NCBI GenBank assembly: GCA_022013205.1
Contig: JAKLQT010000228.1
Span: 1 to 27,012 of the forward strand
DNA: 27,012 bases
Direction of reading: 5' to 3'
Source: Candidatus Omnitrophota bacterium
Lineage (GTDB): Bacteria > Omnitrophota > Gorgyraeia > B26-G9
Below, one piece after another: positions 1 through 7,935 of this stretch. The stretch's first letter is position 1. Each line of letters starts with the position of its first letter. The translations under genes and the position numbers were made by a program. The notes under the pieces are model-generated. The model was not told where the DNA came from and made no database searches. It was given only the letters and a program-made list of their open reading frames with translations.

Positions 1-145
1 GTCTCATATTTCACCTTATAAAAGGTTATACCTTCCATGAGCACAATAAAAATCCATTTAATATGTAAATATTAACTACTTAAATTTACCATATCTTTTA
101 ACTTTTGTAGTAAAGGAATTATTTTAACTTTTTACGACTCTTACT

Positions 146-175
146 TTGACAAAATCCTTTCTTTCATGCTATACT
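146..175 (+). promoter_or_regulatory. Sigma70-type promoter for gatCAB
   Basis: TTGACA at 146-151 and TATACT at 170-175 are separated by 18 bp, with a TG one base upstream of the -10 (167-168). This predicts transcription start near 182, about 37 nt before gatC. No other gene start lies downstream before gatC. Seen directly in the sequence; activity is inferred. Confidence 0.7.
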
Positions 176-181
176 AATTAT

Positions 182-205
182 CCAAAACAATTTCCAAAAC
201 AATTT
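182..205 (+). repeat. Tandem 12-bp repeat in gatC leader
   Basis: The 12-mer CCAAAACAATTT occurs twice back to back (182-193, 194-205), just before the AAAGGAAA ribosome-binding site (207-214). It would form the first bases of the mRNA. It may be slippage or a spacer; no function is evident. Confidence 0.6.
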
Positions 206-218
206 CAAAGGAAATAAT

Positions 219-503
219 ATGGCTATTACCAAAGATACCGTGAAATACGTCGCGAAACTATCCCGCATAGAGCTGGAAGAATCTACAATTGAAGATTTTA
301 CTTCGCAGTTAGCCCGGATTTTAAACTATATTGAAAAACTCAACCAGCTTGACACAGAAAATACCGCTCCTACCAGCCACGCGCTTGAATTGAGAAATGT
401 ATACAGAAAAGACGTAAACACTCCGTCTCTTGAAAACCAGGCGGCTTTAAGCAACGCGCCCGAGCAGGAAGACGGCCACTTTAAGGTACCTAAGATAATT
501 TAA
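219..503 (+). CDS. gatC: Aspartyl/glutamyl-tRNA amidotransferase subunit C
   Basis: Small subunit of the GatCAB amidotransferase, which converts Glu-tRNA(Gln) and/or Asp-tRNA(Asn) to the amidated forms in the cytoplasm. GatC wraps round the A and B subunits and stabilises them. The 94-residue length, the early VAKLSRIEL segment and the VPKII-type C-terminus fit the family. The ATG at 219 follows AAAGGAAA at 207-214. It is the first gene of the gatC-gatA-gatB order, 11 nt before gatA. Its presence suggests the organism uses the indirect route for Gln and/or Asn tRNA charging; which one cannot be told from this window. Confidence 0.93.
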   Translation: MAITKDTVKYVAKLSRIELEESTIEDFTSQLARILNYIEKLNQLDTENTAPTSHALELRNVYRKDVNTPSLENQAALSNAPEQEDGHFKVPKII

Positions 504-514
504 TAATAACGCTT

Positions 515-1972
515 ATGGAATTAACTACCCTAACCGCACATGAACTTTTAAAACTCCTCTCCGGTAATGAAGTCAGCCCAGAGGAAGCCGCGGCCGCATA
601 TTTAAAGCGCATCGAAGCAGTAGATAAAAAGCTGAACTCATTTGTTCATATTGACCCGGATGAGGTTATCCGAAAAGCTAAAAAGATAAAAGGCGGCAGG
701 TTAAAGGGGCTGCCTATCGCGGTTAAAGATAATTTTTGCGTACGTGATCAGCTGACTACCTGCGCTTCCAGGATTCTAAAAAGTTTCAGGCCTCCTTACA
801 ACGCGACAGTTATTGATAGATTAGAACAGGAAGGCGCGTTAATCCTCGGCAAATTAAACATGGATGAGTTTGCCTTTGGCTCATCTTGCGAAACATCCTG
901 TTACGGGCCAACCCGCAACCCCTGGAATACAGATTACGCTCCCGGAGGTTCAAGCGGCGGATCAGCCGCTTCTGTTGCCGCGCGCCTGACTCCCTGGTCA
1001 TTAGGTTCTGACACAGGCGGTTCCATAAGGCAGCCTGCTTCTTTATGCGGCGTAGCCGGGCTAAAACCTACTTACGGCAGGGTCTCACGTTACGGCCTGA
1101 TCGCCTTTGCCTCAAGCCTTGACCAGATCGGCCCTTTAACGCAAAATGTTGAAGACGCTGCCCTGCTTATGAACATCATCAGCGGCTATGACAAAAAAGA
1201 CTCAACCAGCGTAAACATCGCTGTGCCGGATTATCTAAAAAGCTTCACAGGAGATATTAAAGGAATAAAGATCGGTATACCAAAAGAGTATTTTATTTCA
1301 GGCATCGACTCTGAGGTCAAAGACGCGGTTACTAAAGCAATCGCTGTTTTAAAAAAACTCGGCGCAAGCATTGAGGAGATCAGCCTGCCTCATACAGAAT
1401 ATGCTGTGGCGGCTTATTATATCGTAGCTCCGGGCGAAGCCAGCTCAAACCTGGCAAGATTTGACGGCATGCATTACGGCCACAGAACAACTAACTTAAA
1501 AAAATATTCCGAGAGCGCGCTCATAGACATGTATTGCAAAACCCGCGGCGAGGGATTTGGAGATGAGGCAAAAAGACGCATTTTGCTTGGCACTTACGTG
1601 CTCTCAAGCGGTTATTATGACGCTTACTATTTAAAGGCATTAAAAGTAAGAACAAAGATCGCTGAGGATTTCTCAAAAGCATTTAAAAATTTTGACTGTA
1701 TTGTCACTCCAACTTCTCCGACCGGGGCTTTTAAGCTCGGAGAAAAAACAAACGATCCCCTGTCCATGTATCTGTCGGATATTTTTACAATTTCCGCGAA
1801 CCTGTCCGGGATCCCGGCGATGTCTGTTCCCTGCGGCTTTACCAGCAATAATCTTCCTGTGGGGCTGCAGATTCTAGGCAAGCCTTTTGATGAGGAAATG
1901 CTTTTTAAAGTAGCGCATGCTTATCAAAGTCAGACTGACTGGCACACTCGCATCCCTGCGGGATGCGAGTAG
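515..1972 (+). CDS. gatA: Asp-tRNA(Asn)/Glu-tRNA(Gln) amidotransferase subunit A
   Basis: Amidase-signature subunit that hydrolyses glutamine and passes ammonia to GatB. The Ser-cisSer-Lys triad is visible as K71 (in PIAVKDN), S146 (in GGSSGGS) and S170 (in GSDTGGS). The spacing matches the well-studied S. aureus GatA (79/154/178). The 485-residue length is normal. No strong Shine-Dalgarno precedes the ATG, so translation may be coupled to gatC. The last residues (RIPAGCE) are encoded by a perfect palindrome that runs into the TAG stop, so the extreme C-terminus looks replaced or extended by a repeat; the catalytic core is unaffected. Confidence 0.95.
   Translation: MELTTLTAHELLKLLSGNEVSPEEAAAAYLKRIEAVDKKLNSFVHIDPDEVIRKAKKIKGGRLKGLPIAVKDNFCVRDQLTTCASRILKSFRPPYNATVIDRLEQEGALILGKLNMDEFAFGSSCETSCYGPTRNPWNTDYAPGGSSGGSAASVAARLTPWSLGSDTGGSIRQPASLCGVAGLKPTYGRVSRYGLIAFASSLDQIGPLTQNVEDAALLMNIISGYDKKDSTSVNIAVPDYLKSFTGDIKGIKIGIPKEYFISGIDSEVKDAVTKAIAVLKKLGASIEEISLPHTEYAVAAYYIVAPGEASSNLARFDGMHYGHRTTNLKKYSESALIDMYCKTRGEGFGDEAKRRILLGTYVLSSGYYDAYYLKALKVRTKIAEDFSKAFKNFDCIVTPTSPTGAFKLGEKTNDPLSMYLSDIFTISANLSGIPAMSVPCGFTSNNLPVGLQILGKPFDEEMLFKVAHAYQSQTDWHTRIPAGCE
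1946..1970 (+). repeat. Perfect 11-bp stem palindrome over gatA stop
   Basis: ACTCGCATCCC (1946-1956), loop TGC, and GGGATGCGAGT (1960-1970). The right arm supplies the T of the gatA TAG stop at 1970-1972. No T-run follows (AGAGAGAGAAAAA), so it is not a classical terminator. It may be a dispersed REP-like repeat or an mRNA 3'-stability hairpin. The 90-nt gap to gatB otherwise holds only A-rich sequence. Confidence 0.7.
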
Positions 1973-2062
1973 AGAGAGAAAAAAACAAAGCAGAAAATAG
2001 AAAAGCGGTTAGAAAAATTTTTAACTCCATACACGATACGGCTAACACAATACGGAATTATC

Positions 2063-3493
2063 ATGAACTACGAAACAGTGATCGGACTTGAAGTCCACGT
2101 ACAAATGGATCTTAACACAAAAGCTTTCTGCGGCTGCGCGATAGAGTTCGCAAGGCCCGCGAATACGCAGGTGTGTCCTGTATGCCTTGGACTACCGGGC
2201 GTATTACCTGTGCTTAATGAAAAGTTTTTGCAATATGCCATGCGTGTTGCCCTGGCCTTGAACTGCACTGTGGCAAATTTTTTAAAATTCGACAGAAAGC
2301 ATTATTACTATCCTGATCTTCCCAAAAACTACCAGATATCTCAATATGATAAACCGCTTGCATCCGGCGGATATCTGCAAATAAAAACAGAAGCAGGCCA
2401 AAAGAAAATCCGCGTCCTGCGCGTGCATATGGAAGAAGATGCCGGCAAGCTGATACATACAAAAGAGGCAAGCCTTGTGGATTTAAACCGCACAGGTACG
2501 CCCCTGCTTGAAATTGTTACTCACCCTGATATCAACTCAGCGGTTGAAGCTTATGAATATCTTACCCAGCTTAAAAGCATTCTCGAATACCTGGAAGTTT
2601 CTGACTGCGATATGGAAAAAGGCTCACTGCGCTGTGATGCCAATATATCCTTAAGGCCCAAGGGGCAGCTGAGCCTGGGTACAAAGGCAGAAGTGAAAAA
2701 CATGAATTCGTTCAAAGGTGTACGCGATGCCCTGAATTATGAGATTATCCGTCAGGAAAAAACTCTGATTGAAGGCGGTAAAATCATGCAGGAGACCCGC
2801 CTCTGGAACGAAGAAAAGCAAAAAACATGCTCCATGCGCGGCAAAGAGGAAGCCCACGATTACAGATATATACCTGATCCGGACCTTGTGCCTTTTGTCA
2901 TTGAAAAGGAGGCGATTGAAAAAGCCCGCGGAGAACTACCGGAACTTCCCCAGGCAAAAAAGGAGCGTTTGATAAAAGATTATTCGCTAAGCGGCTATGA
3001 TGCCGGGGTCTTGAGCGCCGATAAACATATGGCGATTTATTTTGAGGATGCCGCCCAAAGCTACAAGCAGGCGAAAATTATATGCAACTGGCTGATGGGT
3101 GATATAATGAGCTATCTGAACACAAATAACATCCCGATAAAGAAAATAAAAGAAGTATTGCCTACAGAAAAATTAGTTGCTATGCTGGAATTGATTGATA
3201 ATAATACAATCAGCGGCAAAATAGCCAAACAGGTGCTGCCGGAAATGATAGAAACCGGCAAAGACGCATTGGTAATTATTGAAGAAAGAAACTTGAGCCA
3301 AATCAGCGATAGCGCAACGATCGAATCGGTAATTGCCGAGGTTATTTATGAAAACGAAACTGTAGTTAAAGAAGTAAAGAGCGGCAAGGATAAAGCATTA
3401 ATGTTCCTTGTCGGCCAGGTGATGAAAAAAACCCGCGGGAAAGCAAACCCGCGGATAGTAAATTCATTGATCAAAAAGAAACTGGAGGTTTAA
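2063..3493 (+). CDS. gatB: Asp-tRNA(Asn)/Glu-tRNA(Gln) amidotransferase subunit B
   Basis: The kinase/transamidase subunit of GatCAB, which activates the misacylated tRNA with ATP and amidates it. The N-terminus carries the family hallmark IGLEVHVQ and a four-cysteine cluster (C23, C25, C38, C41; CPVCLGLPG) that binds zinc in known GatB proteins. The C-terminal Yqey-like tRNA-binding tail ends in a KKTRGKANP motif. At 476 residues it is full length. The ATG at 2063 has only a weak ribosome-binding site. It lies 90 nt after gatA and 1 nt before the protease gene, whose Shine-Dalgarno lies inside the gatB 3' end. Confidence 0.95.
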   Translation: MNYETVIGLEVHVQMDLNTKAFCGCAIEFARPANTQVCPVCLGLPGVLPVLNEKFLQYAMRVALALNCTVANFLKFDRKHYYYPDLPKNYQISQYDKPLASGGYLQIKTEAGQKKIRVLRVHMEEDAGKLIHTKEASLVDLNRTGTPLLEIVTHPDINSAVEAYEYLTQLKSILEYLEVSDCDMEKGSLRCDANISLRPKGQLSLGTKAEVKNMNSFKGVRDALNYEIIRQEKTLIEGGKIMQETRLWNEEKQKTCSMRGKEEAHDYRYIPDPDLVPFVIEKEAIEKARGELPELPQAKKERLIKDYSLSGYDAGVLSADKHMAIYFEDAAQSYKQAKIICNWLMGDIMSYLNTNNIPIKKIKEVLPTEKLVAMLELIDNNTISGKIAKQVLPEMIETGKDALVIIEERNLSQISDSATIESVIAEVIYENETVVKEVKSGKDKALMFLVGQVMKKTRGKANPRIVNSLIKKKLEV

Positions 3494-3494
3494 A

Positions 3495-4859
3495 ATGTTA
3501 CGAAAAAAATTCTTTGCGATAGTCATTTTTTCTATGGGTATCAGGATGTTACTTGTAAGCGGCTGCGCGTACGCGAAGCCGAAAAACCTTGAAGATGACC
3601 TGTATCACCAAATCGAGATTTTCTCTGATGCCATAACTGCTATACAGCATGATTATGTTGAAACCGTTCCTTCAAAGGATATTATTTACGGAGCTTTAAA
3701 GGGGATGCTTTCAGCCCTGGACCCATACAGCCAGTTTATGGACCCGGACACATTTAAGGAATTACAGGTAGAGACCGAAGGTGAATTCGGAGGCCTAGGC
3801 ATAGAAATCACCATACGCGATAATCTGCTTACGATAATCACTCCTCTTGACGGCACACCCGCGGACAAGGCAGGCCTTCAAGCCCAAGACCGCATTGTTA
3901 AGATCGAAGATAAAATCACAAGAGACATGCCCCTGACTGAAGCGGTTAAGCTTCTGCGCGGAAAACCCGGCACTGACGTGAAACTGACTATAATGCGCGA
4001 ATCAGAGGAAAGTTTCAAAGAGATCACTGTTACGCGCGATATCATTGAGATTAAAGCGGTAAGAAAGGCCGAGCTGTTAAAAGACAATATCGGCTATATA
4101 AAACTTACCGATTTCTCAGAAAAAACAAAAAGCGACCTTGATCTTGCCTTGGAAAAACTTGCCAAAAACGGCATGGACAGCCTTATCTTTGATTTAAGAA
4201 ACAACCCGGGCGGGCTGCTGATCTCATCTGTTGAAACCGTAAGTGAATTTTTGCCAACCGGAAAACTGATAGTATATACAAAAGGCCGGGAACAAAACCA
4301 GAACATTGAATATCGAGCCACCGGAAAAACAGACTTTAAAAATATCCCTCTCATAGTCATGATCAACGGCGGATCTGCTTCGGCATCGGAGATTGTTGCC
4401 GGCGCCATACAGGACCACAAAAGAGGCATTATTCTCGGAACAAAATCTTTCGGTAAAGGATCCGTACAAACCGTTATTCCCTTGCGCGACGGATCGGCAT
4501 TAAGATTAACCACCGCGAAATATTATACTCCGCTCGGGCGCACGATCAACGAAATAGGAATTATCCCTGATGTAAGCGTAAAAGTAGAACTTCCCCGCGA
4601 AAAAAAAGAGGCAAAAAAAGAAAAGAATATTTTCGATAAAATGGAAAAAGATACAAACAACAATAAAAACAACGAAGGCAATAAACTGCCTGTCGGCATA
4701 GAAACTGAAGGCGAAACCACGCCGGATAAAAAGATGGAAGAAAAAAAAGAAGAAAAGGATGAGGAAGAAGAATTCATTAGAGATGATAATCAGCTGCGAG
4801 CGGCTATTAATCTCATGAACGGGATAAAGATATATAACTCACTGCAAAAAACAAATTAG
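3495..4859 (+). CDS. ctpA: C-terminal processing peptidase (S41 family, CtpA/Prc-like)
   Basis: Exported serine protease that trims or degrades envelope proteins. An N-terminal hydrophobic segment ends in VSGC (C24), a possible lipobox; AYA at 25-27 could instead be a type I cleavage site. A PDZ domain covers about 95-170 (FGGLGIEI onward). The S41 catalytic core follows, with Ser296 (in GGSASASE) and Lys321 (in SFGKGS), the 25-residue spacing seen in E. coli Prc, and D307 between them. After about residue 385 the C-terminus is a Lys/Glu-rich low-complexity tail before a short ordered end. GGAGG at 3484-3488 precedes the ATG and lies inside gatB, implying coupling. Confidence 0.9.
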   Translation: MLRKKFFAIVIFSMGIRMLLVSGCAYAKPKNLEDDLYHQIEIFSDAITAIQHDYVETVPSKDIIYGALKGMLSALDPYSQFMDPDTFKELQVETEGEFGGLGIEITIRDNLLTIITPLDGTPADKAGLQAQDRIVKIEDKITRDMPLTEAVKLLRGKPGTDVKLTIMRESEESFKEITVTRDIIEIKAVRKAELLKDNIGYIKLTDFSEKTKSDLDLALEKLAKNGMDSLIFDLRNNPGGLLISSVETVSEFLPTGKLIVYTKGREQNQNIEYRATGKTDFKNIPLIVMINGGSASASEIVAGAIQDHKRGIILGTKSFGKGSVQTVIPLRDGSALRLTTAKYYTPLGRTINEIGIIPDVSVKVELPREKKEAKKEKNIFDKMEKDTNNNKNNEGNKLPVGIETEGETTPDKKMEEKKEEKDEEEEFIRDDNQLRAAINLMNGIKIYNSLQKTN

Positions 4860-4911
4860 ATAAGGCCGCTTTCTTATCGGCAAAAAACCGTTCAATTCCT
4901 TTATAATTAAA

Positions 4912-6012
4912 ATGAACACAAAGCAGCTTAGTTCTATAATTACTTTCGGTGTTATCGCCCTTATCGCTATCACAGTTTTTATCTTAAGAAAGACAGACTA
5001 TTCTTATCTTACGAACGAATGCGACAAGATTGCCTCAGATATTATCCGTGAGCACGAAGTTAATACTGAAACACCGCTTAGGACAACGCACAAAAGCGTT
5101 TCCGGCCTTAGAAAAAAAGCTCAATCAATAGAAAAAGAATTCCTCCTGCCTCAGAGACAATCTCTGCCTGAAATCAAAAAGTCTTTTATCTCAAGCACTG
5201 CTTTTAAACCGGTGCGCCTGGGCAAAATACAGAAAAAACAGACAAAAAAAGAACATCTGCTGATCCTGGACTTCTTTTATAAAGGCCTGAAGTTGTACCG
5301 TCTTATCCTAAGGCAGAAAATAGTCCTGGCCGACATTGCTTTAGTCATTGATGACTGGGGCTATAGCAATAAGGTTTTACGCAAGTCACTTTCACTCGGC
5401 ATTCCCTTAACCTATGCCGTATTACCTTGCCTGCCCTATTCAACAAGAATAGCGCAAATAGCAAGCGACAGCGGCCATGAGGTAATCCTGCATCTGCCCC
5501 TTGAGCCGCATAACGCCCAAAAACATCCTCTTGAGAAAAATACTATTTTTACTTCTATGAGTAAAGAAAAGATAGAAAGCATCATCAAGGATGCTATGGC
5601 CAGCGTTCCCAATTTAAAAGGCATAAACAACCACATGGGTTCCAAGGCAACAGAAAGCGAATATGTTTTAAATATCCTGTTTGACCAGATCAAAAAGAAC
5701 AGCCTTTATTTTCTGGACAGCTGTACTTCTAATAAAACGCTGGTGACTCAGGCAGCTTTGCAAAAAGGAATTTCTTTCATCAGACGCGATGTTTTTATAG
5801 ACAATGTAAGCAGCAAAGACTATATAAAGGGACAGCTCCTCATCGCAAAAAATATCGCTGCGGAAAAAGGAAAAGTTATTGCTATCGGACACGCTAAAGA
5901 TCTTACTCTAGATACCCTGCAAGAGATCATCCCTGAACTTGAAAGAGAGGGATTCCGATTCGTTCTTTTATCAGCTTTATTAAACGACATAAAGCCTCCC
6001 GCGGCAGAATAA
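4912..6012 (+). CDS. Membrane-anchored divergent polysaccharide deacetylase
   Basis: One N-terminal membrane helix (about 9-25) is followed by a basic linker and, from about residue 140 to 360, a domain of the divergent polysaccharide deacetylase family (Pfam Polysacc_deac_2, YibQ-like). Visible motifs are IDDWGY (146-151), the HLPLEPH stretch beginning at 194, NNHMGS, and IAIGHAKD near the end. The family is thought to act on envelope glycans; the substrate is unknown. The ATG has no Shine-Dalgarno, but TATAAT lies at 4902-4907, so a near-leaderless transcript is possible. It is 52 nt after the protease and 16 nt before tsaD. S41 protease plus deacetylase pairs occur in other genomes, which supports an envelope role. 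Confidence 0.82.
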   Translation: MNTKQLSSIITFGVIALIAITVFILRKTDYSYLTNECDKIASDIIREHEVNTETPLRTTHKSVSGLRKKAQSIEKEFLLPQRQSLPEIKKSFISSTAFKPVRLGKIQKKQTKKEHLLILDFFYKGLKLYRLILRQKIVLADIALVIDDWGYSNKVLRKSLSLGIPLTYAVLPCLPYSTRIAQIASDSGHEVILHLPLEPHNAQKHPLEKNTIFTSMSKEKIESIIKDAMASVPNLKGINNHMGSKATESEYVLNILFDQIKKNSLYFLDSCTSNKTLVTQAALQKGISFIRRDVFIDNVSSKDYIKGQLLIAKNIAAEKGKVIAIGHAKDLTLDTLQEIIPELEREGFRFVLLSALLNDIKPPAAE

Positions 6013-6028
6013 AGGAAAAAGGAAAAAG

Positions 6029-7018
6029 ATGATCGTACTTGGAATTGAAACATCCTGCGATGAAACAGCAGCGGCTGTGCTTAAAAACGGCAAGGAAGTA
6101 TTATCTTCGTGCGTAAGCTCAAGCATTCACATGCACCGCAAGTTCGGAGGCATTGTTCCGGAGATTGCCTCTCGCTTTCATCTTGAATACATCACGCCGG
6201 TCACAAAAAAAGCATTAAAAAAAGCAGGCATCGCTCTTTCCGATATAGATCTCATATGCGTTACTCATACCCCGGGGCTTATGGGCTCTCTATTGGTCGG
6301 GGTATCGTTTGCCAAGGCATTGAGTTTCGGGTTAAACAAGCCGGTTCTGGGCATAAATCACGTTAAAGCCCATCTATTCGCGCCATTTCTGGAAAAAGGC
6401 AGATTTAAATTCCCATTCATAGGCCTGGTCGCCTCAGGCGGGCACAGCAACATAGCACTCGTGCGTGATTTTGATAAAATAAAAATGATTGGAAAAACCA
6501 GGGATGATGCCGCGGGTGAAGCATATGACAAGGTAGCAAAAATACTGGGTATTCCCTATCCGGGCGGCCAGGTAATAGACAACCTGGCTCAAAGTATAAG
6601 CGAATCACCGTATCGTTTTAAATGCGCTCAGTTTAAAGACAGTTTTGATTTCAGCTTCAGCGGAATTAAGACAAACGTGCTCTATACCTGGCAAAAGGTT
6701 AAGAAAAAGAACAACCAGGCCAGGGCTCAGATCGCCTACGCTTTCCAGAGAGAGGTTATTGAATCCCTCATAAAGCAAAGCATTGCTGCATGTAAAAAAT
6801 TTAAAATCAAAACACTCTCCGCGGGCGGAGGAGTTGCCTGTAACAGTTATTTACGCAAGCGCCTTAAGGAAGAAGGTAAAAAAGAGAAAATCAAGGTTAT
6901 GATAGCCGCTCCTCACCTTTGCCTTGATAATGCCGCCATGATCGCGGCTTTAGGCGCTCACCTTTATAAAAAAGGCAAAAGATCTGATTATAATCTAACC
7001 GCGACATCAACATTATAG
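6029..7018 (+). CDS. tsaD: tRNA N6-threonylcarbamoyltransferase TsaD
   Basis: Transfers threonylcarbamoyl from TC-AMP to A37 of tRNAs that read ANN codons, working with TsaB and TsaE. The N-terminus has GIETSCDETAAAV, then HRKFGGIVPEIASRFH. The metal-binding histidines H111 and H115 (NHVKAH) match E. coli numbering, and the late metal aspartate is D300 (CLDNAAM). The 329-residue length is normal. AAAGGAAAAAGG upstream is a good ribosome-binding region. tsaB and tsaE are not in the window. It is the last conserved gene of the gatC-led run; an AT-rich promoter-like gap follows. Confidence 0.96.
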   Translation: MIVLGIETSCDETAAAVLKNGKEVLSSCVSSSIHMHRKFGGIVPEIASRFHLEYITPVTKKALKKAGIALSDIDLICVTHTPGLMGSLLVGVSFAKALSFGLNKPVLGINHVKAHLFAPFLEKGRFKFPFIGLVASGGHSNIALVRDFDKIKMIGKTRDDAAGEAYDKVAKILGIPYPGGQVIDNLAQSISESPYRFKCAQFKDSFDFSFSGIKTNVLYTWQKVKKKNNQARAQIAYAFQREVIESLIKQSIAACKKFKIKTLSAGGGVACNSYLRKRLKEEGKKEKIKVMIAAPHLCLDNAAMIAALGAHLYKKGKRSDYNLTATSTL

Positions 7019-7039
7019 AGCATAATAAGTTATTTTTAA

Positions 7040-7053
7040 TTGTCAATTGACAA
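7040..7053. promoter_or_regulatory. 14-bp perfect palindrome, possible operator
   Basis: TTGTCAATTGACAA is a perfect inverted repeat. It contains a TTGACA (7047-7052), and a second TTGACA sits at 7064-7069, in an AT-rich stretch ending TATATATAATATG. Neither TTGACA has a well-spaced -10 box: TATAAT at 7077-7082 is 24 bp from the first and 7 bp from the second. A regulator site is possible but untested. Confidence 0.3.
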
Positions 7054-7106
7054 AATTGCTTTTTTGACACAGTATATATAATATGAAACTTATCAGGGCT
7101 CCCTCT

Positions 7107-7172
7107 GAAATTTTGCATAAATTTCGAGGACTTAGTCCCGGGAATGCAAAGCATTCCACGGGGAAAACCCGG
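7107..7172 (+). promoter_or_regulatory. Structured 5' leader with alternative pairings
   Basis: Consecutive helices can form before the tiny ORF. GAAATTT/AAATTTC pair at 7107-7113/7119-7125. GGAC/GTCC pair at 7128-7131/7135-7138. GGAATGC/GCATTCC (7141-7147/7151-7157) can be extended by CCCG 7137-7140 with CGGG 7159-7162. That same CGGG can instead pair with CCCG at 7168-7171. The helices around 7137-7162 are therefore mutually exclusive, as in attenuators. It could also be a dispersed palindromic repeat. It matches no riboswitch consensus that I can recognise. Confidence 0.45.
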
Positions 7173-7207
7173 AGTTTTTGAGTGAAATCTTTAAGGAGGA
7201 AGCTAAA

Positions 7208-7291
7208 ATGGCAAAAAGAAGCCGAAAAGGCAAATTAAAATGGCGGTCCAAAAAAGCGAACCACGGACGCAAACCTACTCGTGGCGCATAG
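7208..7291 (+). CDS. 27-residue highly basic protein, possibly ribosome-associated
   Basis: ATG at 7208 is preceded by a perfect AAGGAGG (7193-7199) at ideal spacing, among the best Shine-Dalgarno sequences in the window. The product is 27 residues and about half Lys/Arg, starting MAKRSRKGKLKWRSK and ending GRKPTRGA before a TAG. It has no membrane segment. The RKGK-x-x-W-R ... GRKP pattern loosely recalls the tiny ribosomal protein bTHX, but I could not align it reliably, so a ribosomal role is inference from charge, size and strong translation signals. It stands alone between a structured leader and an inverted repeat, and is short enough to be missed by gene callers. Confidence 0.6.
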   Translation: MAKRSRKGKLKWRSKKANHGRKPTRGA

Positions 7292-7305
7292 TTATCGATT
7301 TTGCA

Positions 7306-7340
7306 GCACACCATGATCCATGATCATGGTTAGTGTGTGC
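7306..7340 (+). terminator. Inverted repeat after the tiny ORF
   Basis: CCATGATC (7311-7318), loop CAT, GATCATGG (7322-7329). GCACA (7306-7310) and TGTGC (7336-7340) add an outer helix with a one-sided bulge. It lies 14 nt after the tiny ORF stop but is followed by CCCCTCGATGG rather than a T-run, so termination is uncertain. Confidence 0.4.
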
Positions 7341-7354
7341 CCCCTCGATGGAAC

Positions 7355-7383
7355 TTGACTTTATGACTTAAAAGTGATAAAAT
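7355..7383 (+). promoter_or_regulatory. Sigma70-type promoter for envelope gene trio
   Basis: TTGACT (7355-7360) and TAAAAT (7378-7383) are separated by 17 bp, 41 nt before the TTG start at 7425. Good match to a vegetative promoter; activity is inferred. Confidence 0.6.
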
Positions 7384-7424
7384 TTAAATTACTTTCTGGT
7401 TCATAATCTCCAGGGAGAAAATAT

Positions 7425-7889
7425 TTGAAAAATATATTATTTATTACAATTATGTTGTTTTTATTTACGGCCGCATTTGCGCTCAGCAGAATCCCTCAGG
7501 CCTCAGCCATGAGCAAGCGTCCATCGGACGTGAAAAAAGCAGAGAATGAAGAATTTGTATTACCTGAGATAGAAATAATCAGCAGGCCTGAAGCTAATAT
7601 TGAGTTATTGTCAGGAGATAGAAAAAAAGTAAAATCAAGTGTTCATGTCTCTGCCCCTGAAGTAATACCGGCTGTAGGCACTGACGCTAGTATAAGAAAA
7701 AACAGTTACCGGATTACCGACATCCAAAAAGCACTTACTAAGGCTGGTTTTGATCTTGGGGGCATTGACGGGAAGATGGGTCCCAAAACAAAAAGAGCTA
7801 TCCAGGCCTTCCAAAAAAAGCATAACCTGACTGTCGACGGTATTGTCGGAGCAAAAACCTGGGAAAAATTGAAAGCTTATATTAATTAA
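7425..7889 (+). CDS. Secreted peptidoglycan-binding (PG_binding_1) protein
   Basis: 154 residues. The signal peptide runs to about residue 28 (hydrophobic 4-20, then an ASA cleavage-like site). A low-complexity linker follows, then a C-terminal peptidoglycan-binding type 1 domain at about 97-151, with the usual repeats (IQKALTKAGFD, GGIDGKMGPKT, AIQAFQKKHNL, DGIVGAKTW). There is no catalytic domain, so it should anchor to or sense cell-wall glycan rather than cut it. The start is TTG with GGGAGA at 7413-7418. It precedes an OmpA-like lipoprotein, suggesting a shared envelope role. Confidence 0.82.
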   Translation: MKNILFITIMLFLFTAAFALSRIPQASAMSKRPSDVKKAENEEFVLPEIEIISRPEANIELLSGDRKKVKSSVHVSAPEVIPAVGTDASIRKNSYRITDIQKALTKAGFDLGGIDGKMGPKTKRAIQAFQKKHNLTVDGIVGAKTWEKLKAYIN

Positions 7890-7935
7890 CCAAAAACAAT
7901 GGCGAAAATAAAATCGCCGCGTTAAGGAGGTGTGT

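Noticed and set aside
1..218. A gene in the first 218 bases
   Set aside because: No open frame with a credible start was found; the stretch is AT-rich and holds the gatC promoter and leader.
7128..7172. Cyclic-di-GMP (GEMM) riboswitch suggested by the GCAAAGC loop
   Set aside because: The conserved GGCAAACC-type segment and the tetraloop-receptor features of GEMM are missing; only a short loop sequence is similar.
7930..7935. GTG at 7930 as start of the OmpA-like lipoprotein
   Set aside because: It overlaps the AAGGAGG Shine-Dalgarno, which is properly spaced for the ATG at 7936.
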